A DNA stretch of 64,000 nucleotides, taken from assembly GCA_951812535.1 (NCBI GenBank), contig CATOSK010000011.1, forward strand, positions 186,001 to 250,000, written 5' to 3'. Positions 58,140-64,000 of this stretch are shown in pieces. Each line of letters begins with the position of its first letter. The stretch's first letter is position 1. The notes beneath the pieces were generated by a model. The model worked only from the letters and a program-made list of their open reading frames with translations, was not told the DNA's origin and did not search any database. The position numbers and the translations under genes were made by a program. Source of the DNA: an uncultured Dehalococcoidia bacterium (lineage in GTDB: Bacteria; Chloroflexota; Dehalococcoidia; Lucifugimonadales; UBA3495).

Positions 58140-58526
58140 ATGTCAAAGAAAGAAGTCGTAAACTCGGCCAGCCTTTCTCCGGGAGCAGCTCCCCTTTCGC
58201 AGGCCACCAAGTTCGGCAACCTGGTGTTTGTACAGGGATGCACGGGCCGTCATCCCACCACCGGCGAGGCCGGCGACGGCATCAGGGAGCAAACCCGCTA
58301 CACGCTGGACCGCATCCGGATAATCCTCGAGGAAGTTGGCTCTTCGCTGGACAATGTGCTCACCAACACCTGCTACCTGGCGCGGCAGGAAGACCTGGCG
58401 GGATTCAACGAGGTCTACGCGGAGTATTTCCCGGACAACCGGCCGGCCCGGACCGCTATCATCGTTGCCTTCGGAGCGGGCAATAACCTGGTGGAGGTTA
58501 CCTCGACGGCCTGCATCCCCGACTGA
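58140..58526 (+). CDS. ridA: RidA family reactive intermediate deaminase
   Basis: 128 residues with the YjgF/RidA fold: SQATKFGNLVFVQGCTG, LDNVLTNTCYLARQEDLAGFNEVYAEYF, then ARTAIIVA with the catalytic Arg. The usual RTxV is followed here by a Gly-rich turn. RidA hydrolyses enamine/imine intermediates. ATG with AGGAAG upstream. 53 bases before a RAM-domain gene. Confidence 0.9.
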   Translation: MSKKEVVNSASLSPGAAPLSQATKFGNLVFVQGCTGRHPTTGEAGDGIREQTRYTLDRIRIILEEVGSSLDNVLTNTCYLARQEDLAGFNEVYAEYFPDNRPARTAIIVAFGAGNNLVEVTSTACIPD

Positions 58527-58579
58527 CCGGTTGGGAACACGCTCCGCAACTGAGCTTACGGCACCATGCGGAAAGAGAG

Positions 58580-58813
58580 ATGACAGCAAGGGCGTACATA
58601 CTCATCGAAGTAGAGGTGGGTTATATCAGGCACGTCGTCGAATCGATCCGGGACATACCGGGAGTAGAATTCGCCGATGTGGTCACCGGCCCTCACGACG
58701 TCATTGCCTGCGTTGACGCCCCGGATATGGCGGCAGTAGCGGAAACGGTAACCGGGGGAATGCAGGGGATACGCGGCGTCCTGAAGACGATAACCTGCGT
58801 GGGAACGGGATAG
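58580..58813 (+). CDS. Stand-alone Lrp/AsnC ligand-binding (RAM) domain protein
   Basis: 77 residues: only the ferredoxin-like effector domain of Lrp/AsnC regulators (AYILIEVEVGYIRHVVESI, GVEFADVVTGPHDVIACVDA, GIRGVLKTITC). No DNA-binding helix. Such proteins bind amino acids or act as small sensors. Probably cotranscribed with ridA. Confidence 0.88.
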   Translation: MTARAYILIEVEVGYIRHVVESIRDIPGVEFADVVTGPHDVIACVDAPDMAAVAETVTGGMQGIRGVLKTITCVGTG

Positions 58814-58824
58814 GCCCGCCTGGG

Positions 58825-59136
58825 TCAGGACATTTTCTTGAACACGAGGTGAGACCGGTTCATGGTGTGGGGCCGGATCTTCGTAGGCCAGTCCCCCTTT
58901 TCCGATTCCGCCTTCCAACCGTCGCTGAAGGGGATCTCGGGCGAGTCCACCTCGTAGACTGCGGCGTAGCGAGCCACCCCGTTCACATCGGATGATGTCA
59001 GCTGGTAGCGGGTGCAACTGTGGACGCCAGGAGCGTTGCATATGTTGGGCACGTGCTCCGTATCGTAGACCCGGTTGAATTCCTCTTCATTCTCGGCAGG
59101 GATGTCCATCTGGACCAGGTAGATGTAATCAGCCAT
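58825..59136 (-). CDS. Dimeric alpha/beta-barrel protein (DUF4286/EthD-like)
   Basis: 103 residues. MADYIYLVQMDIPAENEEEFNRVYDTEHVPNICNAPGVHSCTRYQL-type layout, with the NRVYDTEHVP segment, marks the small ferredoxin-like barrel proteins. ATG 59136 has GAGGAAG upstream. It is preceded by a structured intergenic region and the CMD-family gene on the same strand; it may act in the same catabolic unit. Confidence 0.8.
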   Translation of the reverse strand: MADYIYLVQMDIPAENEEEFNRVYDTEHVPNICNAPGVHSCTRYQLTSSDVNGVARYAAVYEVDSPEIPFSDGWKAESEKGDWPTKIRPHTMNRSHLVFKKMS

Positions 59137-59233
59137 AACTTCCTCACTGGGAAAGATGACGCCCGTCCCTCCACCACCCGCACTCCGAACCGGAACCTGC
59201 GGCCGGTGGTTGACCAGGGAGTCTCGGTGCCTT

Positions 59234-59348
59234 AAAATCCGAAGTCCAGCGACCGGCAGCGAACCGCTCCTCCAGCGGTTCCTCTCTTCGGAGGCCGGTC
59301 GCTCCTCTTTTGTCACCAGGAGTTTTGGCCCTGCGGACCGGGCCCTGG
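59234..59348 (-). ncRNA. Candidate structured RNA with pseudoknot
   Basis: Between the CMD-family gene and the alpha/beta-barrel gene (both minus). On the minus strand: a CCAGG/CCTGG stem with inner pairing (59348-59316), then a 10-bp stem AGCGACCGGC/GCCGGTCGCT (59303-59294 with 59257-59248) enclosing an 8-bp hairpin GAACCGCT/AGCGGTTC (59281-59261). The loop segment TCCGAAG (59292-59286) can pair with CTTCGGA (59244-59238) just 3' of the 10-bp stem, an H-type pseudoknot, followed by TTTT. It could be a riboswitch-like leader of the downstream gene or a processed terminator; class not recognised. Confidence 0.5.
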
Positions 59349-59358
59349 CGATCATGCC

Positions 59359-59907
59359 CTAGTAGGTGAGAGCCGAGGAAACCCCTTCCGGCAGCTCCAC
59401 GTCCAAGGCCTGCAGGGTGTGGGCGAGGCCGTGGTAGTAGGCCACCACCACCAGGACGTCGATGACTCCCGCATCCCCGATCCGGGAACGCAGGCCCTCG
59501 AAGGTTGAGTCGCTGACCCGGTGCTGGCGCAGAAGTTCCAGGACAAACTGGACCACCGCCGCATCCTTGCTGTCCAGTCCGGCGGGGGCGCGGTACTCGT
59601 GGATAGCGGCTATGACGGCGTCGTCGATGCCTGCTTCCTTCGCGCTCCGCTGGTTAACCGTCCATACGTAGTGGCCGGAGGCTTCGCGGGCGGCGGTGAG
59701 GACCGCCAGGGCCTTGACCCTGGGATCCAAAGGCGTCTCGAACCGGGCGTACCCGCCCAGGGTTGCCATGTTCCTGGCCGCCTGGGGGTTGTTGAGGATG
59801 GCGGCATAGTTGCGGGCGACGCCTCCCCGGCTACCCTCGATCTCATCCCAGGCTTCCTGTCCATCCGGCGTCATGGTGTCGCGCTGTGCGAAGGGTACAC
59901 GGGCCAT
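59359..59907 (-). CDS. Carboxymuconolactone decarboxylase (AhpD-like) family protein
   Basis: 182 residues, helical. The segment DPRVKALAVLTAAREASGHYVWTVN corresponds to the CMD core, but the AhpD catalytic CxxC is absent, so an alkylhydroperoxidase role is unlikely. This variant is common in SAR202-like and actinobacterial catabolic clusters. ATG 59907 has AAGGAGAAG upstream. Downstream of the molybdenum hydroxylase gene. Confidence 0.85.
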   Translation of the reverse strand: MARVPFAQRDTMTPDGQEAWDEIEGSRGGVARNYAAILNNPQAARNMATLGGYARFETPLDPRVKALAVLTAAREASGHYVWTVNQRSAKEAGIDDAVIAAIHEYRAPAGLDSKDAAVVQFVLELLRQHRVSDSTFEGLRSRIGDAGVIDVLVVVAYYHGLAHTLQALDVELPEGVSSALTY

Positions 59908-59951
59908 ATCTTCTTCTCCTTGGTTTCCTGTTCCTGGTTTCCCCATTAACT

Positions 59952-59982
59952 GAAAGGGCCGTCTGGCAAGAGCGGCCCTTTC
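59952..59982 (-). terminator. Hairpin after the molybdenum hydroxylase gene
   Basis: 10-bp stem GAAAGGGCCG/CGGCCCTTTC with an 11-base loop, 37 bases past the stop. No T run follows on the minus strand; weak or partial terminator. Confidence 0.5.
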
Positions 59983-60018
59983 AAAGGATGCTGGGTTTCC
60001 GTTGGTGCGAAAGCGGAC

Positions 60019-62298
60019 CTAGTCCGCCGCCTGCTGCTGCGCTCCATCCTGCTCCCACAGGGCGTCCAGGATGTTCCCGGGGGACATGGGCAGGTGTTCC
60101 ATGCGGGTCCCCAGGGCGTCGTGAATGGCGTTGGCCACGGCGGCCATGGGAGGCACTATGGGCACCTCTCCGACGCCGCGCACTCCGAAGGGATGGCCGG
60201 GATTGGCGACTTCCACAATCACGGTGTCGATCATGGGCAGGTCCAGGCTGGTGGGCATCCGGTAATCCAGGAAGCTGGAGTTGACCATTGAGCCCTCATC
60301 GTTCATGTAGTACTCCTCGTTGAGGGCCCAGCCAATGCCCTGGACCACGCCGCCCTGCATCTGCCCTTCGACGTAGCTGGGGTGGATGGCCTTGCCGGCA
60401 TCCTGGGTGGCGGTGAAACGGAGCACGGTGACCTTGCCGGTGTCCGGGTCCACTTCCACGTCGGCGATCTGGGTGCTGAAGGCTCCCCCCGCACCCTTGG
60501 GATCGACGCTGACCTGGCTGGAGACCGGGCCGCCGGTGCGGTTGAGCTGTCCGGCCAACTCCTTGAAGCTCATCTTCAACTCAGGCTCAGACCTGTGCTG
60601 GAAGGTGCCGTCAACCAATTCCACATCCTCCGCGGAAACGTCCCAGATGCTGGAGGCGCGGTCGATCATCTTCTGCTTGATGTCCTGGGCGCACTCGTAG
60701 GCCGCCCAGCCACTGGCGAAGGTAACCCGGCTGCCGCCAGTCAGGAAAGTGTATCCCACCGAGTCGGTGTCGGCCACGCTGGGGTGGACGTCCTCGGCGG
60801 GGATGCCCAGCACCTCGGCGGCCTGCATGGCGATGGAAGCGCGGGTCCCGCCAATGTCGGTAGATCCCTCGACCAAAATGATGGTGCCGTCGGGGTTGAC
60901 GCCGATGCTGCAACTGGACTGCATTCCAATGTTGAACCAGAACCCGGTGGCGACGCCGCGTCCCCGGTTCGGCCCGGCCAGCGGAGTGTTGTAGTGCTCG
61001 GAGTTGCGGGCGGCTTCCAGGCATTCCACGTTGCCGATGCGAGGGTAGACCGGCCCGTCTACCCGGCGGGTGCCTTCTTTCGAGGCGTTCTTGAGACGGA
61101 ATTCGAGGGGGTCCATGCCCACCCTGCGGGCCAACTCATCCACTACCTGTTCGCCGCCGAAGGCCGCAATGGGAGCGCCGGGGGCGCGGTAGGGGGCGAC
61201 CTTGGGCTTGTTGTCCACGACATCGTATCCCTGGGAACGGACGCTTTCGATATCGTAGGGGGCAAAGAGGCACTGGGCTCCCATGGTAACGGGGGAGCCG
61301 GGAAAGGCGCCGGCTTCCATGGCCAGGGTGGCATCTGCGGCGACTATTTTTCCGTCGTTGGTGGCGCCCATCCTGATCTTCATCCACGAGCCGGAGGTGG
61401 GGCCGGTACTTTCGAAAACGTCGATGCGGGACATGAGGATCTTGACGGGCTGTCCGGTCTTCCTGGACAGCAAAGCCGCCACCGGCTCCAGGTATATGGG
61501 GATTTTCCCGCCGAACCCGCCGCCAATCTCCATGGGTACCACGGTAATCCTGGATACGGGCATGTCGAGGACCTTGGCCAGCGACTCACGCACGGCAAAG
61601 GAACCCTGAGTGCTGGTCCATACCTTCAACTGGCCATCGGCGTTCCACAGTGCCGAACCGTTCTGCGGTTCGATGTACCCCTGGTGAACCATCGTGGTGG
61701 TAAACTCGCGCTCGACAACCACGTCGGCCTTGGCGAATCCCTCGTCCAGGTCACCCAACTCGTAGCTGAAATGAGTTGCCACGTTGCTGTGCCTGTCGGT
61801 TGCCTCGCCGAGGGCGGTGGTGGTCATGTCTTCGTGGAGCAATGGCGCACCGTCGGCCATGGCGGACTGCACGTCGGTCACCGAGGGCAGCACCTCGTAT
61901 TCCACCTCGATGAGATCAACGGCGATGCCGGCGATGTGGGGATTGATGGCAGCGACTCCGGCGATGGGGTGGCCCTTGTACAGCACCTTGTCGCGCGCCA
62001 ACACGTTGTCGCTGGCGTGGCGCATGGACTGGTCCGGGTTTTCCATGCTGGAAATGGGGAGGTCCTTGGCCGTGACCACCGCCTTGACGCCGGGATAGGC
62101 TTCGGCCTTGCTGGTGTCGACGGACTTGATGCGGGCGTGGGCGTGGGGACTACGGAGCACCTGTCCGTGCAGCAGTCCGTTCATCTGGAAGTCTCCGCCA
62201 TACTTGGCCCTGCCAGTAACCTTGTCGGCTCCGTCATGACGGACGGGCCGGGTTCCAACCACGTTGTAATCCGTGTTGGACAACACAATATTCGCCAT
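60019..62298 (-). CDS. Xanthine dehydrogenase family molybdopterin-binding large subunit
   Basis: 759 residues. N-terminal ald_Xan_dh_C domain (RPVRHDGADKVTGRAKYGGD), then the Mo-cofactor domains: GGGFGGKIPIYLEPVAALL, EGSTDIGGTRASIAMQAAEVLG and the active-site Glu in FGVRGVGEVPIVPPMAAV. It hydroxylates a ring or aldehyde carbon. The iron-sulfur and FAD subunits expected beside it are missing here. ATG 62298 with GAGGTGG upstream; a TTG two codons earlier is less likely. MoeA at 9.8 kb makes the cofactor. Confidence 0.92.
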   Translation of the reverse strand: MANIVLSNTDYNVVGTRPVRHDGADKVTGRAKYGGDFQMNGLLHGQVLRSPHAHARIKSVDTSKAEAYPGVKAVVTAKDLPISSMENPDQSMRHASDNVLARDKVLYKGHPIAGVAAINPHIAGIAVDLIEVEYEVLPSVTDVQSAMADGAPLLHEDMTTTALGEATDRHSNVATHFSYELGDLDEGFAKADVVVEREFTTTMVHQGYIEPQNGSALWNADGQLKVWTSTQGSFAVRESLAKVLDMPVSRITVVPMEIGGGFGGKIPIYLEPVAALLSRKTGQPVKILMSRIDVFESTGPTSGSWMKIRMGATNDGKIVAADATLAMEAGAFPGSPVTMGAQCLFAPYDIESVRSQGYDVVDNKPKVAPYRAPGAPIAAFGGEQVVDELARRVGMDPLEFRLKNASKEGTRRVDGPVYPRIGNVECLEAARNSEHYNTPLAGPNRGRGVATGFWFNIGMQSSCSIGVNPDGTIILVEGSTDIGGTRASIAMQAAEVLGIPAEDVHPSVADTDSVGYTFLTGGSRVTFASGWAAYECAQDIKQKMIDRASSIWDVSAEDVELVDGTFQHRSEPELKMSFKELAGQLNRTGGPVSSQVSVDPKGAGGAFSTQIADVEVDPDTGKVTVLRFTATQDAGKAIHPSYVEGQMQGGVVQGIGWALNEEYYMNDEGSMVNSSFLDYRMPTSLDLPMIDTVIVEVANPGHPFGVRGVGEVPIVPPMAAVANAIHDALGTRMEHLPMSPGNILDALWEQDGAQQQAAD

Positions 62299-62402
62299 AA
62301 CCAACCACCTCGTACGGGGACTTGTATGTGTGCCGGATGATGCGCCGATTGTAACATACGGCTCCGCCGGTCTTCTAACCGGGGCGCCGCCGCGGGCACC
62401 CT

Positions 62403-62484
62403 CGGAACAACCTCATCGGAACAACCTCAAAGAAGCATTGGGAACGGAGGTTGGAATGCGCCTCCGAGGTTGGAATGCGCCTCC
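62403..62484. repeat. Two short tandem duplications upstream of the CoA-transferase
   Basis: A 14-base unit CGGAACAACCTCAT/A repeated at 62403-62416 and 62417-62430, and a 19-base unit GAGGTTGGAATGCGCCTCC repeated exactly at 62447-62465 and 62466-62484. Just downstream is TATACT, a likely -10 box, so the duplications lie in the promoter region of the CaiB gene. Confidence 0.85.
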
Positions 62485-62545
62485 GGCGGAGGCGGGGTAT
62501 ACTTGGCCAATCGTCGGAAAATCGGGAAAGAAAGCAGGAGTCCGC

Positions 62546-63775
62546 ATGGAACCCCTCAGCGATATCCGGGTCCTGGCGGTTACGGTGTTCCTTGCCGGCC
62601 CGTACCTGAGCATGAATTTGGCGAGGATGGGGGCCGAGGTCATCAAGGTGGAAATCCCGGGACGGGGCGACCCGGTGCGGGGCAACGGGCCGTTCGCGGG
62701 GCCGGAAGGCATCCACAATACCCCGCAGACGAAGCAGGACATCGCCACCCGGTTTTTGAAGCGCACCCAGGGGGTGAAGAGCGTCACCCTGAACCTGAGA
62801 GACCCCAAGGGACGGGAGATGTTTCTCGACATGGCCCGACAGTCGGACATTGTCCTGGAGAACCTGGCTCCCGGCTCAATGCGCCGCCTCGGGTTGGGTT
62901 ACGACGACGTGTCCGCAGTCAACCCGGGGATCATCTACTGCTCCATCGCCGGTTACGGGCAGACCGGTCCCTACGCCGAGCGGCCGGCCCACGATCCGCA
63001 GATACAGGGGATGAGCGGGTTGATGGATATCAACGGGGACGCCGACGGGCCTCCGACCAAGGTGGGGTTCTACATCGGAGACCTGGTGACTCCCCTGTTT
63101 GCCGCGTACTCGATCATGGGAGCGCTGCGGGAGAAGGAACGGACCGGGAAGGGGCAGCACCTGGACGTTTCCATGATGGATACCCTGGCCGCGCTGATGT
63201 TCATGGAGAACCTGGAAGAGGACGTGGAAGCGGGCAATCCCCTCCGCACCGGCAACACCAGCCGAGGCGGCCCTACCGGCCTGTACCACGCCTCGGATGC
63301 TGACCTGATAATCACCGCCGCCAGCGATGACCAGTGGAGGCGGTTGTGCGGTGCCTTGTCGGCGCCGGAACTCTTTGAAGACCCGCGATTCACAGACTAC
63401 ACTTCCCGATCAGTCAATGTGGCGGACGCGCGGGAAGAGGTTCAAGAGCGCGTTGGCAAGATGACGCAGGCGGAGATCCTGGCGAGGTTGGAGGAGTCCG
63501 ACGTCCCTTGCGGGCCGGTGCGGACTGTGCCCGACATAATGGCCGACCCTCACTTCCATAAGAGAGGAACTCTCCAGCCAATGCTGCACGGCGCAATGGA
63601 GGCTCCGGTGCCAGGCGGAATAGCCTCCGGGTTCCCGGTGGTGTTCTCCGGCGGGCCGCTCCCAACATTGTCTGGCGCGCCGACACTGGGAATGCACAAC
63701 GGCGAGATATACGGAAGGCTGCTGGACCTGGACGAGTCCGAACTGGAAGGTCTGCACGCCGCCGGCGTGATTTAG
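62546..63775 (+). CDS. CaiB/BaiF family CoA-transferase (class III)
   Basis: 409 residues. N-terminal VLAVTVFLAGPYLSMNLARMGAEVIKVE, the catalytic Asp in ERPAHDPQIQGMSGL, and later GKGQHLDVSMMDTLAAL and SDVPCGPVRTVPDI. Forms interlocked dimers and moves CoA between carboxylic acids. ATG 62546 has AGGAG upstream. Followed after 7 bases by a DUF1326 gene. Confidence 0.94.
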   Translation: MEPLSDIRVLAVTVFLAGPYLSMNLARMGAEVIKVEIPGRGDPVRGNGPFAGPEGIHNTPQTKQDIATRFLKRTQGVKSVTLNLRDPKGREMFLDMARQSDIVLENLAPGSMRRLGLGYDDVSAVNPGIIYCSIAGYGQTGPYAERPAHDPQIQGMSGLMDINGDADGPPTKVGFYIGDLVTPLFAAYSIMGALREKERTGKGQHLDVSMMDTLAALMFMENLEEDVEAGNPLRTGNTSRGGPTGLYHASDADLIITAASDDQWRRLCGALSAPELFEDPRFTDYTSRSVNVADAREEVQERVGKMTQAEILARLEESDVPCGPVRTVPDIMADPHFHKRGTLQPMLHGAMEAPVPGGIASGFPVVFSGGPLPTLSGAPTLGMHNGEIYGRLLDLDESELEGLHAAGVI

Positions 63776-63782
63776 AGCCGCC

Positions 63783-64000
63783 ATGGCAGAATCCACGCCA
63801 ACGGCTGCATGGTGGGCCGAGGGGGACCTATTTGAAGGCTGCAACTGCAATGTTGTCTGCCCCTGCCACGCCGACTTCCGCCAAAACAGCACCCACGAGA
63901 CCTGCGACAACCTCTGGGGGATCCATATCGACGCCGGGGGATACGGCGGGCTGGATCTGTCCGGCCTGAACGCCCTGGTCGTCGCCGGCTCGCCGGGTCC
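63783..64000 (+). CDS. DUF1326 domain protein, N-terminal part (cut by window end)
   Basis: The 72 visible codons start MAESTPTAAWWAEGDLFEGC, continue with NCNVVCPCHADF and later IHIDAGGYGGLDLSGLNALV. The Cys-rich motif EGCNCNVVCPCH and the GGYGGLDLSGLN strand are DUF1326 hallmarks; function unknown, possibly metal-binding. It continues beyond 64000. Confidence 0.8.
   Translation, partial: MAESTPTAAWWAEGDLFEGCNCNVVCPCHADFRQNSTHETCDNLWGIHIDAGGYGGLDLSGLNALVVAGSPG

Noticed and set aside
60382..62340. Very long open frame (652 codons) antisense to the molybdenum hydroxylase
   Set aside because: Open frames opposite GC-rich genes are a codon-bias effect; the translation is Gly/Val/Asp-rich without any known motif, while the minus-strand frame has full family signatures. 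Similar antisense frames opposite uvrA, atpA, proS and dnaX were rejected for the same reason.

Overview
This is a GC-rich bacterial chromosome segment, almost entirely coding, with short operons, frequent 1-20 nt start/stop overlaps and many GTG or TTG starts. Gene content and order point to Chloroflexota, most likely a Dehalococcoidia or SAR202-like heterotroph. The clues are the infC-rpmI-rplT cluster beside a PAC2-family protein, the rsmD-coaD-DivIVA-like cluster, a Rex repressor next to an F-type ATP synthase operon, two PaREP1-type small proteins, and a catabolic set (flavin-dependent LLM oxidoreductase, FAH hydrolase, amidohydrolase, CaiB CoA-transferase, molybdenum hydroxylase, methylmalonyl-CoA mutase) that resembles the enzyme families expanded in SAR202. 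This placement is inference; no rRNA gene is present and I saw no tRNA gene.

Layout. 1-3.85 kb: end of a site-2 protease, ispG, a PaREP1 protein and proS. 3.9-5.9 kb (minus): a coupled pair with a DUF3467-like protein, a cluster of GACATTTTG repeats, a divergent RuvC-like protein and a zinc ribbon. 6-11.6 kb: pheS, pheT, moeA and a coupled unknown. 11.6-14 kb (minus): infC-rpmI-rplT and a PAC2 protein. 14.4-17 kb: a secreted spondin-domain protein, an amidohydrolase and an acidic unknown. 17-23.4 kb: ybeY-dnaX-ybaB-recR-recO, then biotin carboxylase and BCCP; ybeY and dnaX each carry a one-base frameshift at a G run. 23.5-30.3 kb: a Phd/VapC-type toxin-antitoxin pair, uvrA, a second PaREP1 protein, an MBL-fold hydrolase and an M16 peptidase. 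30.3-39 kb: FAH, LLM, ABC exporter, an HdrD-like membrane iron-sulfur protein coupled to a 2-hydroxyacid dehydrogenase, DUF2905, an alpha/beta hydrolase and DUF503. 39-50 kb: rex, the minus-strand atp operon (atpI-B-E-F-H-A-G-D-C), a DUF151 protein, and rsmD-coaD-DivIVA-like. 50.4-55 kb: ribF, tyrS, an acyl-CoA mutase, a Uma2 nuclease and a broken phospholipase-D-like gene. 55.8-64 kb: an EF-G-like GTPase, RidA, small alpha/beta-barrel proteins, a CMD-family protein, a molybdenum hydroxylase large subunit, a CaiB transferase and the start of a DUF1326 protein.

Functional links. Translation and replication housekeeping dominates the first 23 kb. MoeA supplies molybdenum cofactor of the kind the hydroxylase at 60.0-62.3 kb needs. 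Biotin carboxylase/BCCP and the methylmalonyl-CoA-type mutase would fit a propionyl-CoA to succinyl-CoA route, though the carboxyltransferase and the B12-binding mutase subunit are not here. Rex (NADH/NAD sensing) sits tail to tail with the ATP synthase operon.

The least explained signals are non-coding: a leader element shared by ybeY and uvrA with a compensatory stem change, a pseudoknot-forming intergenic RNA at 59.2-59.35 kb, a three-copy dispersed repeat (upstream of rex, inside the atp operon, upstream of ribF), and two genes whose Shine-Dalgarno sequences point to AUA (infC) and AUC (DivIVA-like) start codons.
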